Positions 22,901-39,200 of a stretch of DNA of 64,000 bases are shown one piece after another. The notes beneath the pieces were generated by a model, which saw only the letters and a program-made list of their open reading frames with translations, ran no database searches and was not told the origin of the DNA. Made by a program: the position numbers and the translations under genes. This DNA is from Bimastos eiseni (Eukaryota; Annelida; Clitellata; Crassiclitellata; Lumbricidae): the NCBI GenBank assembly GCA_959347315.1, contig OY365806.1, forward strand, positions 35,559,526 to 35,623,525, read 5' to 3'. Numbering within the stretch: the first letter of the stretch is position 1; every line of letters begins with the position of its first letter.

Positions 22901-25900
22901 CCAAGCAAATGGTGAGGAAAAGAATTGACAAATGCATTTATGCTCACAGTGTCTGGACCAAATTGCGTCGATCTGGTAGAGCGACAACTGCCGACGTCGT
23001 TCGCAATCGTGCTGACGATGTCGACTGATTAGCGTCCCTCACTGATAGAAGGCGATGCACGTCCAGGTTCTCGAAAATTCTCGTCGGTTACATGGGCCAT
23101 ACATTGTCCACCGGACGCATTAAATGATAGGCATGATGCAGTTACATGAATATGGCCTACATGTACATGTGGGCAACATGACGATGATGATGATGGTGAT
23201 GATGACGGTGGTGGTGGTGGTGGTGATGACGATGATGATGGTGATGATGATGATGATGGTCGTGGTGTTGATGGTGACGATGATGATGATTTTTATAATG
23301 AATATGATGATGATGATGATGATGAGGATGATGATGACGATAATGATGATGATGACGTTGTCGATTACAATTACGTCTGCTCAGCATGTCCTTTACTTAG
23401 ATGTTATCTGACTTCTTCTAAAAGCGTCTGAGTAAAAATTTATCATTATAATGTGCTATAGCCTCTGGTGACCTTTTAAGTAGCCTACGAAGGCATTCTA
23501 TGTTGCTACGGAACCAGTCAATAAAGTTTCAAATCCTCATTTTGCTTTCTTTGATAAGTGGCGTAAATCGAATGTTATTAAATCTAAACGATAATAACTC
23601 TAGATCTAAAAAATTCTTTATACTATATTAGTAAAGCTCTTTAAGTATAGCTTAGAACAGCCAAAGAGCCTAGGATTAAAATACTATAGAACAAGAAAAT
23701 GTTTCCATTGATTAGCGGCTCCAAACTTCTTTCGATCAGGACATAATCTTGGCACCTCACAGAAATATCCTTCGTGAGTTATCAACCGTCTCTTAGAACG
23801 CTAACAAATCGATACATTTTACACACGCGTGCGTTTGTCGCTTGGCCTTTACATGCGTTTGTTCTCGCGTGGGTCTGTTGATGGATTTATCGAGAGGTGC
23901 GCGCGTGTGTCTGTTGATCGGTTGATGAGGCAGTGTGCGCCTGTGTCTGTTGATCGGTTTATTGGCCGGTGCACACATGGGTTTGTTTTAAAAGCTACGC
24001 TTAATTATAATAGAATATCTTCAATACTGTTGAAATATCAAGCTTAGAAATTCACAGGGTAGCACAATATTGATTACTATTTTATAGCGTACAAACACAA
24101 GCAGACTATCTATTAATTAAGGTATAGGCCACCTATTAAGAATTTAGCCTTTTATGTTCAGTTCATATATGTTTATTAATTTAGAATATAGGCCTATCAT
24201 GTTGTCCAATGTAGGCCAACGTTTAATGAAACCAAACAAAAACCTACAAAGTTGTAGCCTGCGCATTTGAAATAATATATTTAATTTATATTTTTATTTT
24301 CAGTTATAATTTTAAAGAATATGTTTTAAATTTAGTCTAGAATATCAAAATAATTTGTCAAACAAGGCACACCTATACAGTTAGAGCAATGCACAGATAG
24401 TTTTTCAAATATTTTGACGTTCGCAAAAATCTCTCATTTGCACAATACACTCTTGTGCTAAAGATGTTATATGTCGACTCTTGAGTTGATGTGGTCCCGT
24501 TTTTCCTGACACAGCGTGGATCTTAAGCCGTGTTTCAGAATTGTCTTATCTTGACTCTCGTGTCCAGTCTACAAATCTTATCTACCATTCGTGGCATCGG
24601 CTGCTGTTTAAATGTTAGGCCTGAATAATGTGGCGATATCTTGTTCGCCGCAATGAACCTGCTTTCCAGGCATAGCTGAGCTCTTCTCTACCTTTAAGAT
24701 TTCATGTAGGTTACTAGTGACTAGTTAAGTCGCAAGGCCGTTCCGATCAAAAACACTAGACTAATAATAGATAACAATGATTAAATTATGCTACCGACTA
24801 TTGTACACTTGAGTGCAGAGGCCGTTGGCAATAACGGTTTAAAATACACGTAGACCTAATTACTTTTGTGCTTACGTCAATGTGAATGGGTAAAAGTGCA
24901 TCTAGAATGACAACTGGTGTCTCTGAGCCATTTGATATTAGCTGACTGGCAAACCATAAAATGCTCATGTAATTGCGCCAGTAATGAAAACATGTGTGAT
25001 TGTGTGCCCCCTCGAGCCCATAAGTTGTAGAAAGTGCAGAAGCACGTGCTTCGGTCAGTCATAAGGTGCGGGGGCCACTGAATACATTCCATAATTGCTC
25101 ATAATTACTTTAAAGGCGAAGGAACAGTCAACCAATTCAACTGAGAAACCGATGAATAATTCAATATAGGCCTTCATCGTGGAGGTATGCCTAATGAATA
25201 CATGCTATCTGCCAATCAGATCTCCCCGAAACATTTCAGTTGCCTGAGACTAGATGGGTGGCTGTAGCAGATTATTGAACATTTTCGACAAGAAAACCAT
25301 TTTTGCCTAACCTGAGTAATTTTTCACATTCTGCAAACTTTTAATGTTTTTTATTGAGTAATACACCTATAAATCATGCCTATTTGCCTTTGCTACAACC
25401 TGCCCCGGCTTGGGGCAAATGAAACACTTTTGGTGCGCTCCTTTGAACATTCTTCAGTTTATAATCTTATGCATTTAAAAAAATTAGCATGGTTAATATT
25501 AGTGCTAATGTTCATACAGTAGTGGATACTATCGCATTATGTTCAAGTACTGTGGTGAATGTGCAAACACTAAAAATGAAATAAAGTGTATCAACCATAC
25601 CCGGTCTCCCCTATTTAGAAATTACAAATTACATGCAGAATGTAATTGAATCACGAAATACAAATTCTTTGATTTAGGGCAGCAGATTACAAATTAACAA
25701 TTACAATTGTTATTAAAATTCCGTATTTTCAATTAATCAATTAAGTTACTGCCGGAGCCATCCCTGGCCTCTGGTTATATTAGTTTGATAAGTTTAATAA
25801 TGGTGATTATGTTATATCAGGTTAGTGACATGTAGGCCTAGGCTAAATGATGAATTACGCTTTAGGATACAGCACATACGTTGTCTCAGATGCAACTGGG

Positions 25901-26625
25901 CAGACTGACAAATCCTCTTCAGATGCAGCAAAGGAGATAATGATCGATTTAGGTAAAGTTTCAAATTGTCTGTAGGCCCAATAGTCGCTAAATACAAGGC
26001 TAGGAAAATCTGTAGTCTCTACATAGTATTCGCCTTTGTTTCACAAAAGTCTTACAAGGAATCGTATTCTCCGTTTGTTCAAGACAATGGCTAAATACTT
26101 AGATTAAACAGCTTGAATCCAACGACTATGCAAGTCTTGGCTTATTCAATAATTTAACCATATCACATGCTGATATGGCAGGCAACTCTAGGCCGATAGG
26201 TAAGACTTAGCATTTGGTCTAAAGAATCTGAAGAACTAGGCCTACTTTAAACACAAGTGACCACGTGACTGATGCAACAACAAGTTAAAAGTTAAAGGCT
26301 CAGCCTATAATAACACTGCAATGATATTGAGCGCTATTTGCAGCCTATAGATGTAGCCTAAGCGGTGGAAAAATGTGGAAAATCTTTTAAGTAAAGTAAA
26401 TGTAAACTAATGGGTATTTTGTAGGCGTTGTGCTCGTAAACTCGTCGGACCTGGGCAGCATTTTGACGTCATCTGCCCCAGGAAGGCTTGCCTCATTCTT
26501 CTTTGCACTCATTGGCAGCATCTTCACAACAATAAATCACCTCTGAAATTAAGACGATCGAAATCTGTTCAGATCATCTGCAAAACCAGTCTGTTCTCTT
26601 GCTTGTTGTATGCATGCATTCATCA
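19973..26625 (+). repeat. Array unit copy 4 (6653 bp)
   Basis: Hairpin allele. It shares T at unit 273 (ATAGTTAGTTA) only with its right neighbour copy 5, consistent with recent duplication or conversion between adjacent units. Confidence 0.95.
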
Positions 26626-29600
26626 AGGCACATAATGATGGACCGTCGAGTTGTGCTACAACGATTTTCTAACCGTTGATCATAGGATCACTATTCGTAT
26701 ATAGGACGTCTGGTCACACGGACACTGATCATAGGACTATTTATCAAAGTTTAACAAACAATAAATGAGAGTTTAAAGTCAGTTAACGAAAAAATATAAG
26801 TTTTAATGACTGTTTTAACTGTTTTTATTAATGAACACAGAATAAGTCAGTAAAATGAAATAAACATAAGTTCTTCGCCTACAAGTTATAAAATAGTTAG
26901 TTATAGGGCCTGCTATCTAAGTTGAAATGAAGAATTAGCCCACGATGTCTCTTTTCAAACCAAATCAGTCTACAAGCTGAGCATTAATTTCGACAAATGC
27001 ATACTATGGTCCGAATGTAGATCAACACGTGCGCTTGTTCGTATGTTGCAACAGCGCGAGCGACCTTTCTCGAATATACTTATGCTTATATGATAGGCCT
27101 ATAATAGGCCAGAGCATCTGTGCTACAATGAAGTTGGTTAAATTGCTACTTTAATGATCATTTTAGTAAAATCTGGCTTGGAGCAGAGGTTCCCAAAGGC
27201 CAAAAAGCCACAATTTACCCATCATGTGGGACATGACTATCATGCCATGCTTGCCTCTGCTTGGTCACGTTAATTCTGTTGACTGCACCAGTCCTACCTG
27301 GCTTGTAACTCTATGGACTACGAAAGGGTCAGTATCTATAATGTAATATACTTTCCTTAACTTTGACTATTTTACTTTATATTGATTATTGTTCAATGCG
27401 AGATAATCTGCTGACTACAAAGGTATTCTTTGACGGATTTGATTGGTAAAGCTATAATTTGACCTTTATTGACTGCACCTGTAAGCTGTAACTAGTAAAT
27501 GGTCCATGCTACCAAACAACATAATGATCAACAGTCCTGTAATCAATGGTCCTAATGATCATTGGTCCTTGCAGCCAAACGTCCTATGATCAATGGTCCT
27601 ATGATTCTATGATCAATAGTCCGCTTACCGCTGCAACGTTGGCTGGAGAGTTTCATCTATGATTTGTAACATGTTCTTTTGACAGTGGACATTCGTCTGC
27701 AATGTATAGGATTGAAGAATATTGTTTTTTGCCTTTTTTAACATAATCTGTGATCAGATTATGTTAACGTAAACTCGTTGGAATATCTTCTTACTTTAAG
27801 TTGTGAAGCCATCCGAGCAAGTGAACTGAGCGTGGCCCATTCAAAATTAGCAGAATATCATTGCAAAATATCTACCTACCATTTTTCGTTCAGGTCAATC
27901 AACCAATCAAAAATACTTGATGTTGCGCGCGCCTCTTCGAGATATCTACTCAGAGGCGCTCCCGGCCTAACCTTCGGCTGAAAAGGATAGTTTTAAGAGA
28001 GGCGTAAAATGAAGATGATGAGTTCTTAGGTAGGAGACGGAGCTCTATGGGAAGTCCAGTCCAGATGGCAGGTGTCCAGCATACGCCTAAAATAGCTAGA
28101 AACACGTCTCTGTATCATTGTAAAGACTAGAAACTACGTGTTTAAATGACGATTTTTGACTCAGAGCACTAGGCCTATGCTGCTTCAAGAACAAGACAGT
28201 AGATGGTACTGACGCACGTAATATTACAGCCAACAACCAACTAAGGACATGCATTAGACAGCTACATTAATTGTAACTAAAATGATCTTAACTCACTCGA
28301 CACAAATGAACATGTCCGGAACAATACATTTGTCTCTTAAAGCAACATTCAGTAAGTTTGTAAATGGATGTGTTTTGCTTACCATTATCACAATTCAAAC
28401 AAATCTATTCCTCGCACTTGGATAAAAATTGTTTTTCAGTCCAGCAAAATGGAAAAGGTCGACTTCCCTTATTGATGTCTTCGTCGCATTTCTTGTCTGG
28501 CGTCGTAGTATGCGTCGCCGTCACATGAGTTTTCGGCGTCATTACTCAATGCTATTTAACATCTGATCGAATTGAGTGGACGTGGCATGCACTGTCATCC
28601 GTGCAGCCTTCGCGTGTAGCTGCAGCCGACAATTAAGGTAGGCGCATCGTACGATCTACAATTACCGACAGAGAATAATCAAGAAAAGCAGTTACAGTCC
28701 AAAACGGACATCAATTTCGTATAGCAGGATACACGATACTAAGAAAGAGTTTTTGTAAAAGACTAACATTTTGATGGCAATTTACAACATTTTAAATGTT
28801 TTTCAAAGGAAAAAAACTTATTAAGCCAGAAAATTAAGGGAACGAACAGAGCAGGCCCAATAATGTTATATAATTATAGTGTTACGCCACTAAACAAATT
28901 AATTCGTGTTTCGTCATAATAATATAACAAATTGTCATAATTTGATTATGACGTCAAATGGTTTCCATTGAGACAAACAGTTTCATTTCACAAGTTCTGC
29001 GAATATAATGCCTGCCTCGCCAGACACCCTTGTTGCCACGAGTTATTCCGTCTCTTATGAAATCAGTCGTTGATAGCTGCATTATCGAACTTCTCTGATT
29101 ACCATTTGACTTATGTTCACGTAGCTGCCTTTGAAAGAAGGTTGTGATCTCATAAGACAAGCAGGATGATACAAGTTTATGCATGGCAACTCTGGCCACA
29201 ATATAATTATGTACACAAGGAGTACGATGCAATTGCACCGTCTGTTTTGCTGTCAGCCAATGAAAGATGACCAAGTATTCCATGGTGTGAATATTAGTGG
29301 GACGGATTCAGTTCGGTTCAATTTACTTATCCCCGCCACTATTACGACCGTTGCACGGTGGTAGTGCCAGTCCTAAGCCTGGAGCATCATTAAGGGGAAG
29401 GCGACAATTAGTCATCATTCGCATGTCATATGACGAAGTGTCGGTACAAAGTAACGAACCATCAACCCTTACGCTGACTGCTTTCAACTAAAAACAACTC
29501 TTCTGTCCATATAATGCAATATTATAGTATCGTGATGAAAATGTACATGTAGGCCAAGCAAATGGTGAGGAAAAGAATTGACAAATGCATTTATGCTCAC

Positions 29601-32600
29601 AGTGTCTGGACCAAATTGCGTCGATCTGGTAGAGCGACAACTGCCGACGTCGTTCGCAATCGTGCTGACGATGTCGACTGATTAGCGTCCCTCACTGATA
29701 GAAGGCGATGCACGTCCAGGTTCTCGAAAATTCTCGTCGGTTACATGGGCCATACATTGTCCACCGGACGCATTAAATGATAGGCATGATGCAGTTACAT
29801 GAATATGGCCTACATGTACATGTGGGCAACATGACGATGATGATGATGGTGATGATGACGGTGGTGGTGGTGGTGGTGATGACGATGATGATGGTGATGA
29901 TGATGATGATGGTCGTGGTGTTGATGGTGACGATGATGATGATTTTTATAATGAATATGATGATGATGATGATGATGACGATGATGATGACGATAATGAT
30001 GATGATGACGTTGTCGATTACAATTACGTCTGCTCAGCATGTCCTTTACTTAGATGTTATCTGACTTCTTCTAAAAGCGTCTGAGTAAAAATTTATCATT
30101 ATAATGTGCTATAGCCTCTGGTGACCTTTTAAGTAGCCTACGAAGGCATTCTATGTTGCTACGGAACCAGTCAATAAAGTTTCAAATCCTCATTTTGCTT
30201 TCTTTGATAAGTGGCGTAAATCGAATGTTATTAAATCTAAACGATAATAACTCTAGATCTAAAAAATTCTTTATACTATATTAGTAAAGCTCTTTAAGTA
30301 TAGCTTAGAACAGCCAAAGAGCCTAGGATTAAAATACTATAGAACAAGAAAATGTTTCCATTGATTAGCGGCTCCAAACTTCTTTCGATCAGGACATAAT
30401 CTTGGCACCTCACAGAAATATCCTTCGTGAGTTATCAACCGTCTCTTAGAACGCTAACAAATCGATACATTTTACACACGCGTGCGTTTGTCGCTTGGCC
30501 TTTACATGCGTTTGTTCTCGCGTGGGTCTGTTGATGGATTTATCGAGAGGTGCGCGCGTGTGTCTGTTGATCGGTTGATGAGGCAGTGTGCGCCTGTGTC
30601 TGTTGATCGGTTTATTGGCCGGTGCACACATGGGTTTGTTTTAAAAGCTACGCTTAATTATAATAGAATATCTTCAATACTGTTGAAATATCAAGCTTAG
30701 AAATTCACAGGGTAGCACAATATTGATTACTATTTTATAGCGTACAAACACAAGCAGACTATCTATTAATTAAGGTATAGGCCACCTATTAAGAATTTAG
30801 CCTTTTATGTTCAGTTCATATATGTTTATTAATTTAGAATATAGGCCTATCATGTTGTCCAATGTAGGCCAACGTTTAATGAAACCAAACAAAAACCTAC
30901 AAAGTTGTAGCCTGCGCATTTGAAATAATATATTTAATTTATATTTTTATTTTCAGTTATAATTTTAAAGAATATGTTTTAAATTTAGTCTAGAATATCA
31001 AAATAATTTGTCAAACAAGGCACACCTATACAGTTAGAGCAATGCACAGATAGTTTTTCAAATATTTTGACGTTCGCAAAAATCTCTCATTTGCACAATA
31101 CACTCTTGTGCTAAAGATGTTATATGTCGACTCTTGAGTTGATGTGGTCCCGTTTTTCCTGACACAGCGTGGATCTTAAGCCGTGTTTCAGAATTGTCTT
31201 ATCTTGACTCTCGTGTCCAGTCTACAAATCTTATCTACCATTCGTGGCATCGGCTGCTGTTTAAATGTTAGGCCTGAATAATGTGGCGATATCTTGTTCG
31301 CCGCAATGAACCTGCTTTCCAGGCATAGCTGAGCTCTTCTCTACCTTTAAGATTTCATGTAGGTTACTAGTGACTAGTTAAGTCGCAAGGCCGTTCCGAT
31401 CAAAAACACTAGACTAATAATAGATAACAATGATTAAATTATGCTACCGACTATTGTACACTTGAGTGCAGAGGCCGTTGGCAATAACGGTTTAAAATAC
31501 ACGTAGACCTAATTACTTTTGTGCTTACGTCAATGTGAATGGGTAAAAGTGCATCTAGAATGACAACTGGTGTCTCTGAGCCATTTGATATTAGCTGACT
31601 GGCAAACCATAAAATGCTCATGTAATTGCGCCAGTAATGAAAACATGTGTGATTGTGTGCCCCCTCGAGCCCATAAGTTGTAGAAAGTGCAGAAGCACGT
31701 GCTTCGGTCAGTCATAAGGTGCGGGGGCCACTGAATACATTCCATAATTGCTCATAATTACTTTAAAGGCGAAGGAACAGTCAACCAATTCAACTGAGAA
31801 ACCGATGAATAATTCAATATAGGCCTTCATCGTGGAGGTATGCCTAATGAATACATGCTATCTGCCAATCAGATCTCCCCGAAACATTTCAGTTGCCTGA
31901 GACTAGATGGGTGGCTGTAGCAGATTATTGAACATTTTCGACAAGAAAACCATTTTTGCCTAACCTGAGTAATTTTTCACATTCTGCAAACTTTTAATGT
32001 TTTTTATTGAGTAATACACCTATAAATCATGCCTATTTGCCTTTGCTACAACCTGCCCCGGCTTGGGGCAAATGAAACACTTTTGGTACGCTCCTTTGAA
32101 CATTCTTCAGTTTATAATCTTATGCATTTAAAAAAATTAGCATGGTTAATATTAGTGCTAATGTTCATACAGTAGTGGATACTATCGCATTATGTTCAAG
32201 TACTGTGGTGAATGTGCAAACACTAAAAATGAAATAAAGTGTATCAACCATACCCGGTCTCCCCTATTTAGAAATTACAAATTACATGCAGAATGTAATT
32301 GAATCACGAAATACAAATTCTTTGATTTAGGGCAGCAGATTACAAATTAACAATTACAATTGTTATTAAAATTCCGTATTTTCAATTAATCAATTAAGTT
32401 ACTGCCGGAGCCATCCCTGGCCTCTGGTTATATTAGTTTGATAAGTTTAATAATGGTGATTATGTTATATCAGGTTAGTGACATGTAGGCCTAGGCTAAA
32501 TGATGAATTACGCTTTAGGATACAGCACATACGTTGTCTCAGATGCAACTGGGCAGACTGACAAATCCTCTTCAGATGCAGCAAAGGAGATAATGATCGA

Positions 32601-33278
32601 TTTAGGTAAAGTTTCAAATTGTCTGTAGGCCCAATAGTCGCTAAATACAAGGCTAGGAAAATCTGTAGTCTCTACATAGTATTCGCCTTTGTTTCACAAA
32701 AGTCTTACAAGGAATCGTATTCTCCGTTTGTTCAAGACAATGGCTAAATACTTAGATTAAACAGCTTGAATCCAACGACTATGCAAGTCTTGGCTTATTC
32801 AATAATTTAACCATATCACATGCTGATATGGCAGGCAACTCTAGGCCGATAGGTAAGACTTAGCATTTGGTCTAAAGAATCTGAAGAACTAGGCCTACTT
32901 TAAACACAAGTGACCACGTGACTGATGCAACAACAAGTTAAAAGTTAAAGGCTCAGCCTATAATAACACTGCAATGATATTGAGCGCTATTTGCAGCCTA
33001 TAGATGTAGCCTAAGCGGTGGAAAAATGTGGAAAATCTTTTAAGTAAAGTAAATGTAAACTAATGGGTATTTTGTAGGCGTTGTGCTCGTAAACTCGTCG
33101 GACCTGGGCAGCATTTTGACGTCATCTGCCCCAGGAAGGCTTGCCTCATTCTTCTTTGCACTCATTGGCAGCATCTTCACAACAATAAATCACCTCTGAA
33201 ATTAAGACGATCGAAATCTGTTCAGATCATCTGCAAAACCAGTCTGTTCTCTTGCTTGTTGTATGCATGCATTCATCA
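26626..33278 (+). repeat. Array unit copy 5 (6653 bp)
   Basis: Hairpin allele. It shares T at unit 273 with copy 4 and A at unit 5463 with copies 2 and 6. A private change in the (GAT)n block turns a GAG codon-like triplet into GAC. Confidence 0.95.
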
Positions 33279-36200
33279 AGGCACATAATGATGGACCGTC
33301 GAGTTGTGCTACAACGATTTTCTAACCGTTGATCATAGGATCACTATTCGTATATAGGACGTCTGGTCACACGGACACTGATCATAGGACTATTTATCAA
33401 AGTTTAACAAACAATAAATGAGAGTTTCAAGTCAGTTAACGAAAAAATATAAGTTTTAATGACTGTTTTAACTGTTTTTATTAATGAACACAGAATAAGT
33501 CAGTAAAATGAAATAAACATAAGTTCTTCGCCTACAAGTTATAAAATAGTAAGTTATAGGGCCTGCTATCTAAGTTGAAATGAAGAATTAGCCCACGATG
33601 TCTCCTTTCAAACCAAATCAGTCTACAAGCTGAGCATTAATTTCGACAAATGCATACTATGGTCCGAATGTAGATCAACACGTGCGCTTGTTCGTATGTT
33701 GCAACAGCGCGAGCGACCTTTCTCGAATATACTTATGCTTATATGATAGGCCTATAATAGGCCAGAGCATCTGTGCTACAATGAAGTTGGTTAAATTGCT
33801 ACTTTAATGATCATTTTAGTAAAATCTGGCTTGGAGCAGAGGTTCCCAAAGGCCAAAAAGCCACAATTTACCCATCATGTGGGACATGACTATCATGCCA
33901 TGCTTGCCTCTGCTTGGTCACGTTAATTCTGTTGACTGCACCAGTCCTACCTGGCTTGTAACTCTATGGACTACGAAAGGGTCAGTATCTATAATGTAAT
34001 ATACTTTCCTTAACTTTGACTATTTTACTTTATATTGATTATTGTTCAATGCGAGATAATCTGCTGACTACAAAGGTATTCTTTGACGGATTTGATTGGT
34101 AAAGCTATAATTTGACCTTTATTGACTGCACCTGTAAGCTGTAACTAGTAAATGGTCCATGCTACCAAACAACATAATGATCAACAGTCCTGTAATCAAT
34201 GGTCCTAATGATCATTGGTCCTTGCAGCCAAACGTCCTATGATCAATGGTCCTATGATTCTATGATCAATAGTCCGCTTACCGCTGCAACGTTGGCTGGA
34301 GAGTTTCATCTATGATTTGTAACATGTTCTTTTGACAGTGGACATTCGTCTGCAATGTATAGGATTGAAGAATATTGTTTTTTGCCTTTTTTAACATAAT
34401 CTGTGATCAGATTATGTTAACGTAAACTCGTTGGAATATCTTCTTACTTTAAGTTGTGAAGCCATCCGAGCAAGTGAACTGAGCGTGGCCCATTCAAAAT
34501 TAGCAGAATATCATTGCAAAATATCTACCTACCATTTTTCGTTCAGGTCAATCAACCAATCAAAAATACTTGATGTTGCGCGCGCCTCTTCGAGATATCT
34601 ACTCAGAGGCGCTCCCGGCCTAACCTTCGGCTGAAAAGGATAGTTTTAAGAGAGGCGTAAAATGAAGATGATGAGTTCTTAGGTAGGAGACGGAGCTCTA
34701 TGGGAAGTCCAGTCCAGATGGCAGGTGTCCAGCATACGCCTAAAATAGCTAGAAACACGTCTCTGTATCATTGTAAAGACTAGAAACTACGTGTTTAAAT
34801 GACGATTTTTGACTCAGAGCACTAGGCCTATGCTGCTTCAAGAACAAGACAGTAGATGGTACTGACGCACGTAATATTACAGCCAACAACCAACTAAGGA
34901 CATGCATTAGACAGCTACATTAATTGTAACTAAAATGATCTTAACTCACTCGACACAAATGAACATGTCCGGAACAATACATTTGTCTCTTAAAGCAACA
35001 TTCAGTAAGTTTGTAAATGGATGTGTTTTGCTTACCATTATCACAATTCAAACAAATCTATTCCTCGCACTTGGATAAAAATTGTTTTTCAGTCCAGCAA
35101 AATGGAAAAGGTCGACTTCCCTTATTGATGTCTTCGTCGCATTTCTTGTCTGGCGTCGTAGTATGCGTCGCCGTCACATGAGTTTTCGGCGTCATTACTC
35201 AATGCTATTTAACATCTGATCGAATTGAGTGGACGTGGCATGCACTGTCATCCGTGCAGCCTTCGCGTGTAGCTGCAGCCGACAATTAAGGTAGGCGCAT
35301 CGTACGATCTACAATTACCGACAGAGAATAATCAAGAAAAGCAGTTACAGTCCAAAACGGACATCAATTTCGTATAGCAGGATACACGATACTAAGAAAG
35401 AGTTTTTGTAAAAGACTAACATTTTGATGGCAATTTACAACATTTTAAATGTTTTTCAAAGGAAAAAAACTTATTAAGCCAGAAAATTAAGGGAACGAAC
35501 AGAGCAGGCCCAATAATGTTATATAATTATAGTGTTACGCCACTAAACAAATTAATTCGTGTTTCGTCATAATAATATAACAAATTGTCATAATTTGATT
35601 ATGACGTCAAATGGTTTCCATTGAGACAAACAGTTTCATTTCACAAGTTCTGCGAATATAATGCCTGCCTCGCCAGACACCCTTGTTGCCACGAGTTATT
35701 CCGTCTCTTATGAAATCAGTCGTTGATAGCTGCATTATCGAACTTCTCTGATTACCATTTGACTTATGTTCACGTAGCTGCCTTTGAAAGAAGGTTGTGA
35801 TCTCATAAGACAAGCAGGATGATACAAGTTTATGCATGGCAACTCTGGCCACAATATAATTATGTACACAAGGAGTACGATGCAATTGCACCGTCTGTTT
35901 TGCTGTCAGCCAATGAAAGATGACCAAGTATTCCATGGTGTGAATATTAGTGGGACGGATTCAGTTCGGTTCAATTTACTTATCCCCGCCACTATTACGA
36001 CCGTTGCACGGTGGTAGTGCCAGTCCTAAGCCTGGAGCATCATTAAGGGGAAGGCGACAATTAGTCATCATTCGCATGTCATATGACGAAGTGTCGGTAC
36101 AAAGTAACGAACCATCAACCCTTACGCTGACTGCTTTCAACTAAAAACAACTCTTCTGTCCATATAATGCAATATTATAGTATCGTGATGAAAATGTACA

Positions 36201-39200
36201 TGTAGGCCAAGCAAATGGTGAGGAAAAGAATTGACAAATGCATTTATGCTCACAGTGTCTGGACCAAATTGCGTCGATCTGGTAGAGCGACAACTGCCGA
36301 CGTCGTTCGCAATCGTGCTGACGATGTCGACTGATTAGCGTCCCTCACTGATAGAAGGCGATGCACGTCCAGGTTCTCGAAAATTCTCGTCGGTTACATG
36401 GGCCATACATTGTCCACCGGACGCATTAAATGATAGGCATGATGCAGTTACATGAATATGGCCTACATGTACATGTGGGCAACATGACGATGATGATGAT
36501 GGTGATGATGACGGTGGTGGTGGTGGTGGTGATGACGATGATGATGGTGATGATGATGATGATGGTCGTGGTGTTGATGGTGACGATGATGATGATTTTT
36601 ATAATGAATATGATGATGATGATGAGGATGATGATGACGATAATGATGATGATGACGTTGTCGATTACAATTACGTCTGCTCAGCATGTCCTTTACTTAG
36701 ATGTTATCTGACTTCTTCTAAAAGCGTCTGAGTAAAAATTTATCATTATAATGTGCTATAGCCTCTGGTGACCTTTTATGTAGCCTACGAAGGCATTCTA
36801 TGTTGCTACGGAACCAGTCAATAAAGTTTCAAATCCTCATTTTGCTTTCTTTGATAAGTGGCGTAAATCGAATGTTATTAAATCTAAACGATAATAACTC
36901 TAGATCTAAAAAATTCTTTATACTATATTAGTAAAGCTCTTTAAGTATAGCTTAGAACAGCCAAAGAGCCTAGGATTAAAATACTATAGAACAAGAAAAT
37001 GTTTCCATTGATTAGCGGCTCCAAACTTCTTTCGATCAGGACATAATCTTGGCACCTCACAGAAATATCCTTCGTGAGTTATCAACCGTCTCTTAGAACG
37101 CTAACAAATCGATACATTTTACACACGCGTGCGTTTGTCGCTTGGCCTTTACATGCGTTTGTTCTCGCGTGGGTCTGTTGATGGATTTATCGAGAGGTGC
37201 GCGCGTGTGTCTGTTGATCGGTTGATGAGGCAGTGTGCGCCTGTGTCTGTTGATCGGTTTATTGGCCGGTGCACACATGGGTTTGTTTTAAAAGCTACGC
37301 TTAATTATAATAGAATATCTTCAATACTGTTGAAATATCAAGCTTAGAAATTCACAGGGTAGCACAATATTGATTACTATTTTATAGCGTACAAACACAA
37401 GCAGACTATCTATTAATTAAGGTATAGGCCACCTATTAAGAATTTAGCCTTTTATGTTCAGTTCATATATGTTTATTAATTTAGAATATAGGCCTATCAT
37501 GTTGTCCAATGTAGGCCAACGTTTAATGAAACCAAACAAAAACCTACAAAGTTGTAGCCTGCGCATTTGAAATAATATATTTAATTTATATTTTTATTTT
37601 CAGTTATAATTTTAAAGAATATGTTTTAAATTTAGTCTAGAATATCAAAATAATTTGTCAAACAAGGCACACCTATACAGTTAGAGCAATGCACAGATAG
37701 TTTTTCAAATATTTTGACGTTCGCAAAAATCTCTCATTTGCACAATACACTCTTGTGCTAAAGATGTTATATGTCGACTCTTGAGTTGATGTGGTCCCGT
37801 TTTTCCTGACACAGCGTGGATCTTAAGCCGTGTTTCAGAATTGTCTTATCTTGACTCTCGTGTCCAGTCTACAAATCTTATCTACCATTCGTGGCATCGG
37901 CTGCTGTTTAAATGTTAGGCCTGAATAATGTGGCGATATCTTGTTCGCCGCAATGAACCTGCTTTCCAGGCATAGCTGAGCTCTTCTCTACCTTTAAGAT
38001 TTCATGTAGGTTACTAGTGACTAGTTAAGTCGCAAGGCCGTTCCGATCAAAAACACTAGACTAATAATAGATAACAATGATTAAATTATGCTACCGACTA
38101 TTGTACACTTGAGTGCAGAGGCCGTTGGCAATAACGGTTTAAAATACACGTAGACCTAATTACTTTTGTGCTTACGTCAATGTGAATGGGTAAAAGTGCA
38201 TCTAGAATGACAACTGGTGTCTCTGAGCCATTTGATATTAGCTGACTGGCAAACCATAAAATGCTCATGTAATTGCGCCAGTAATGAAAACATGTGTGAT
38301 TGTGTGCCCCCTCGAGCCCATAAGTTGTAGAAAGTGCAGAAGCACGTGCTTCGGTCAGTCATAAGGTGCGGGGGCCACTGAATACATTCCATAATTGCTC
38401 ATAATTACTTTAAAGGCGAAGGAACAGTCAACCAATTCAACTGAGAAACCGATGAATAATTCAATATAGGCCTTCATCGTGGAGGTATGCCTAATGAATA
38501 CATGCTATCTGCCAATCAGATCTCCCCGAAACATTTCAGTTGCCTGAGACTAGATGGGTGGCTGTAGCAGATTATTGAACATTTTCGACAAGAAAACCAT
38601 TTTTGCCTAACCTGAGTAATTTTTCACATTCTGCAAACTTTTAATGTTTTTTATTGAGTAATACACCTATAAATCATGCCTATTTGCCTTTGCTACAACC
38701 TGCCCCGGCTTGGGGCAAATGAAACACTTTTGGTACGCTCCTTTGAACATTCTTCAGTTTATAATCTTATGCATTTAAAAAAATTAGCATGGTTAATATT
38801 AGTGCTAATGTTCATACAGTAGTGGATACTATCGCATTATGTTCAAGTACTGTGGTGAATGTGCAAACACTAAAAATGAAATAAAGTGTATCAACCATAC
38901 CCGGTCTCCCCTATTTAGAAATTACAAATTACATGCAGAATGTAATTGAATCACGAAATACAAATTCTTTGATTTAGGGCAGCAGATTACAAATTAACAA
39001 TTACAATTGTTATTAAAATTCCGTATTTTCAATTAATCAATTAAGTTACTGCCGGAGCCATCCCTGGCCTCTGGTTATATTAGTTTGATAAGTTTAATAA
39101 TGGTGATTATGTTATATCAGGTTAGTGACATGTAGGCCTAGGCTAAATGATGAATTACGCTTTAGGATACAGCACATACGTTGTCTCAGATGCAACTGGG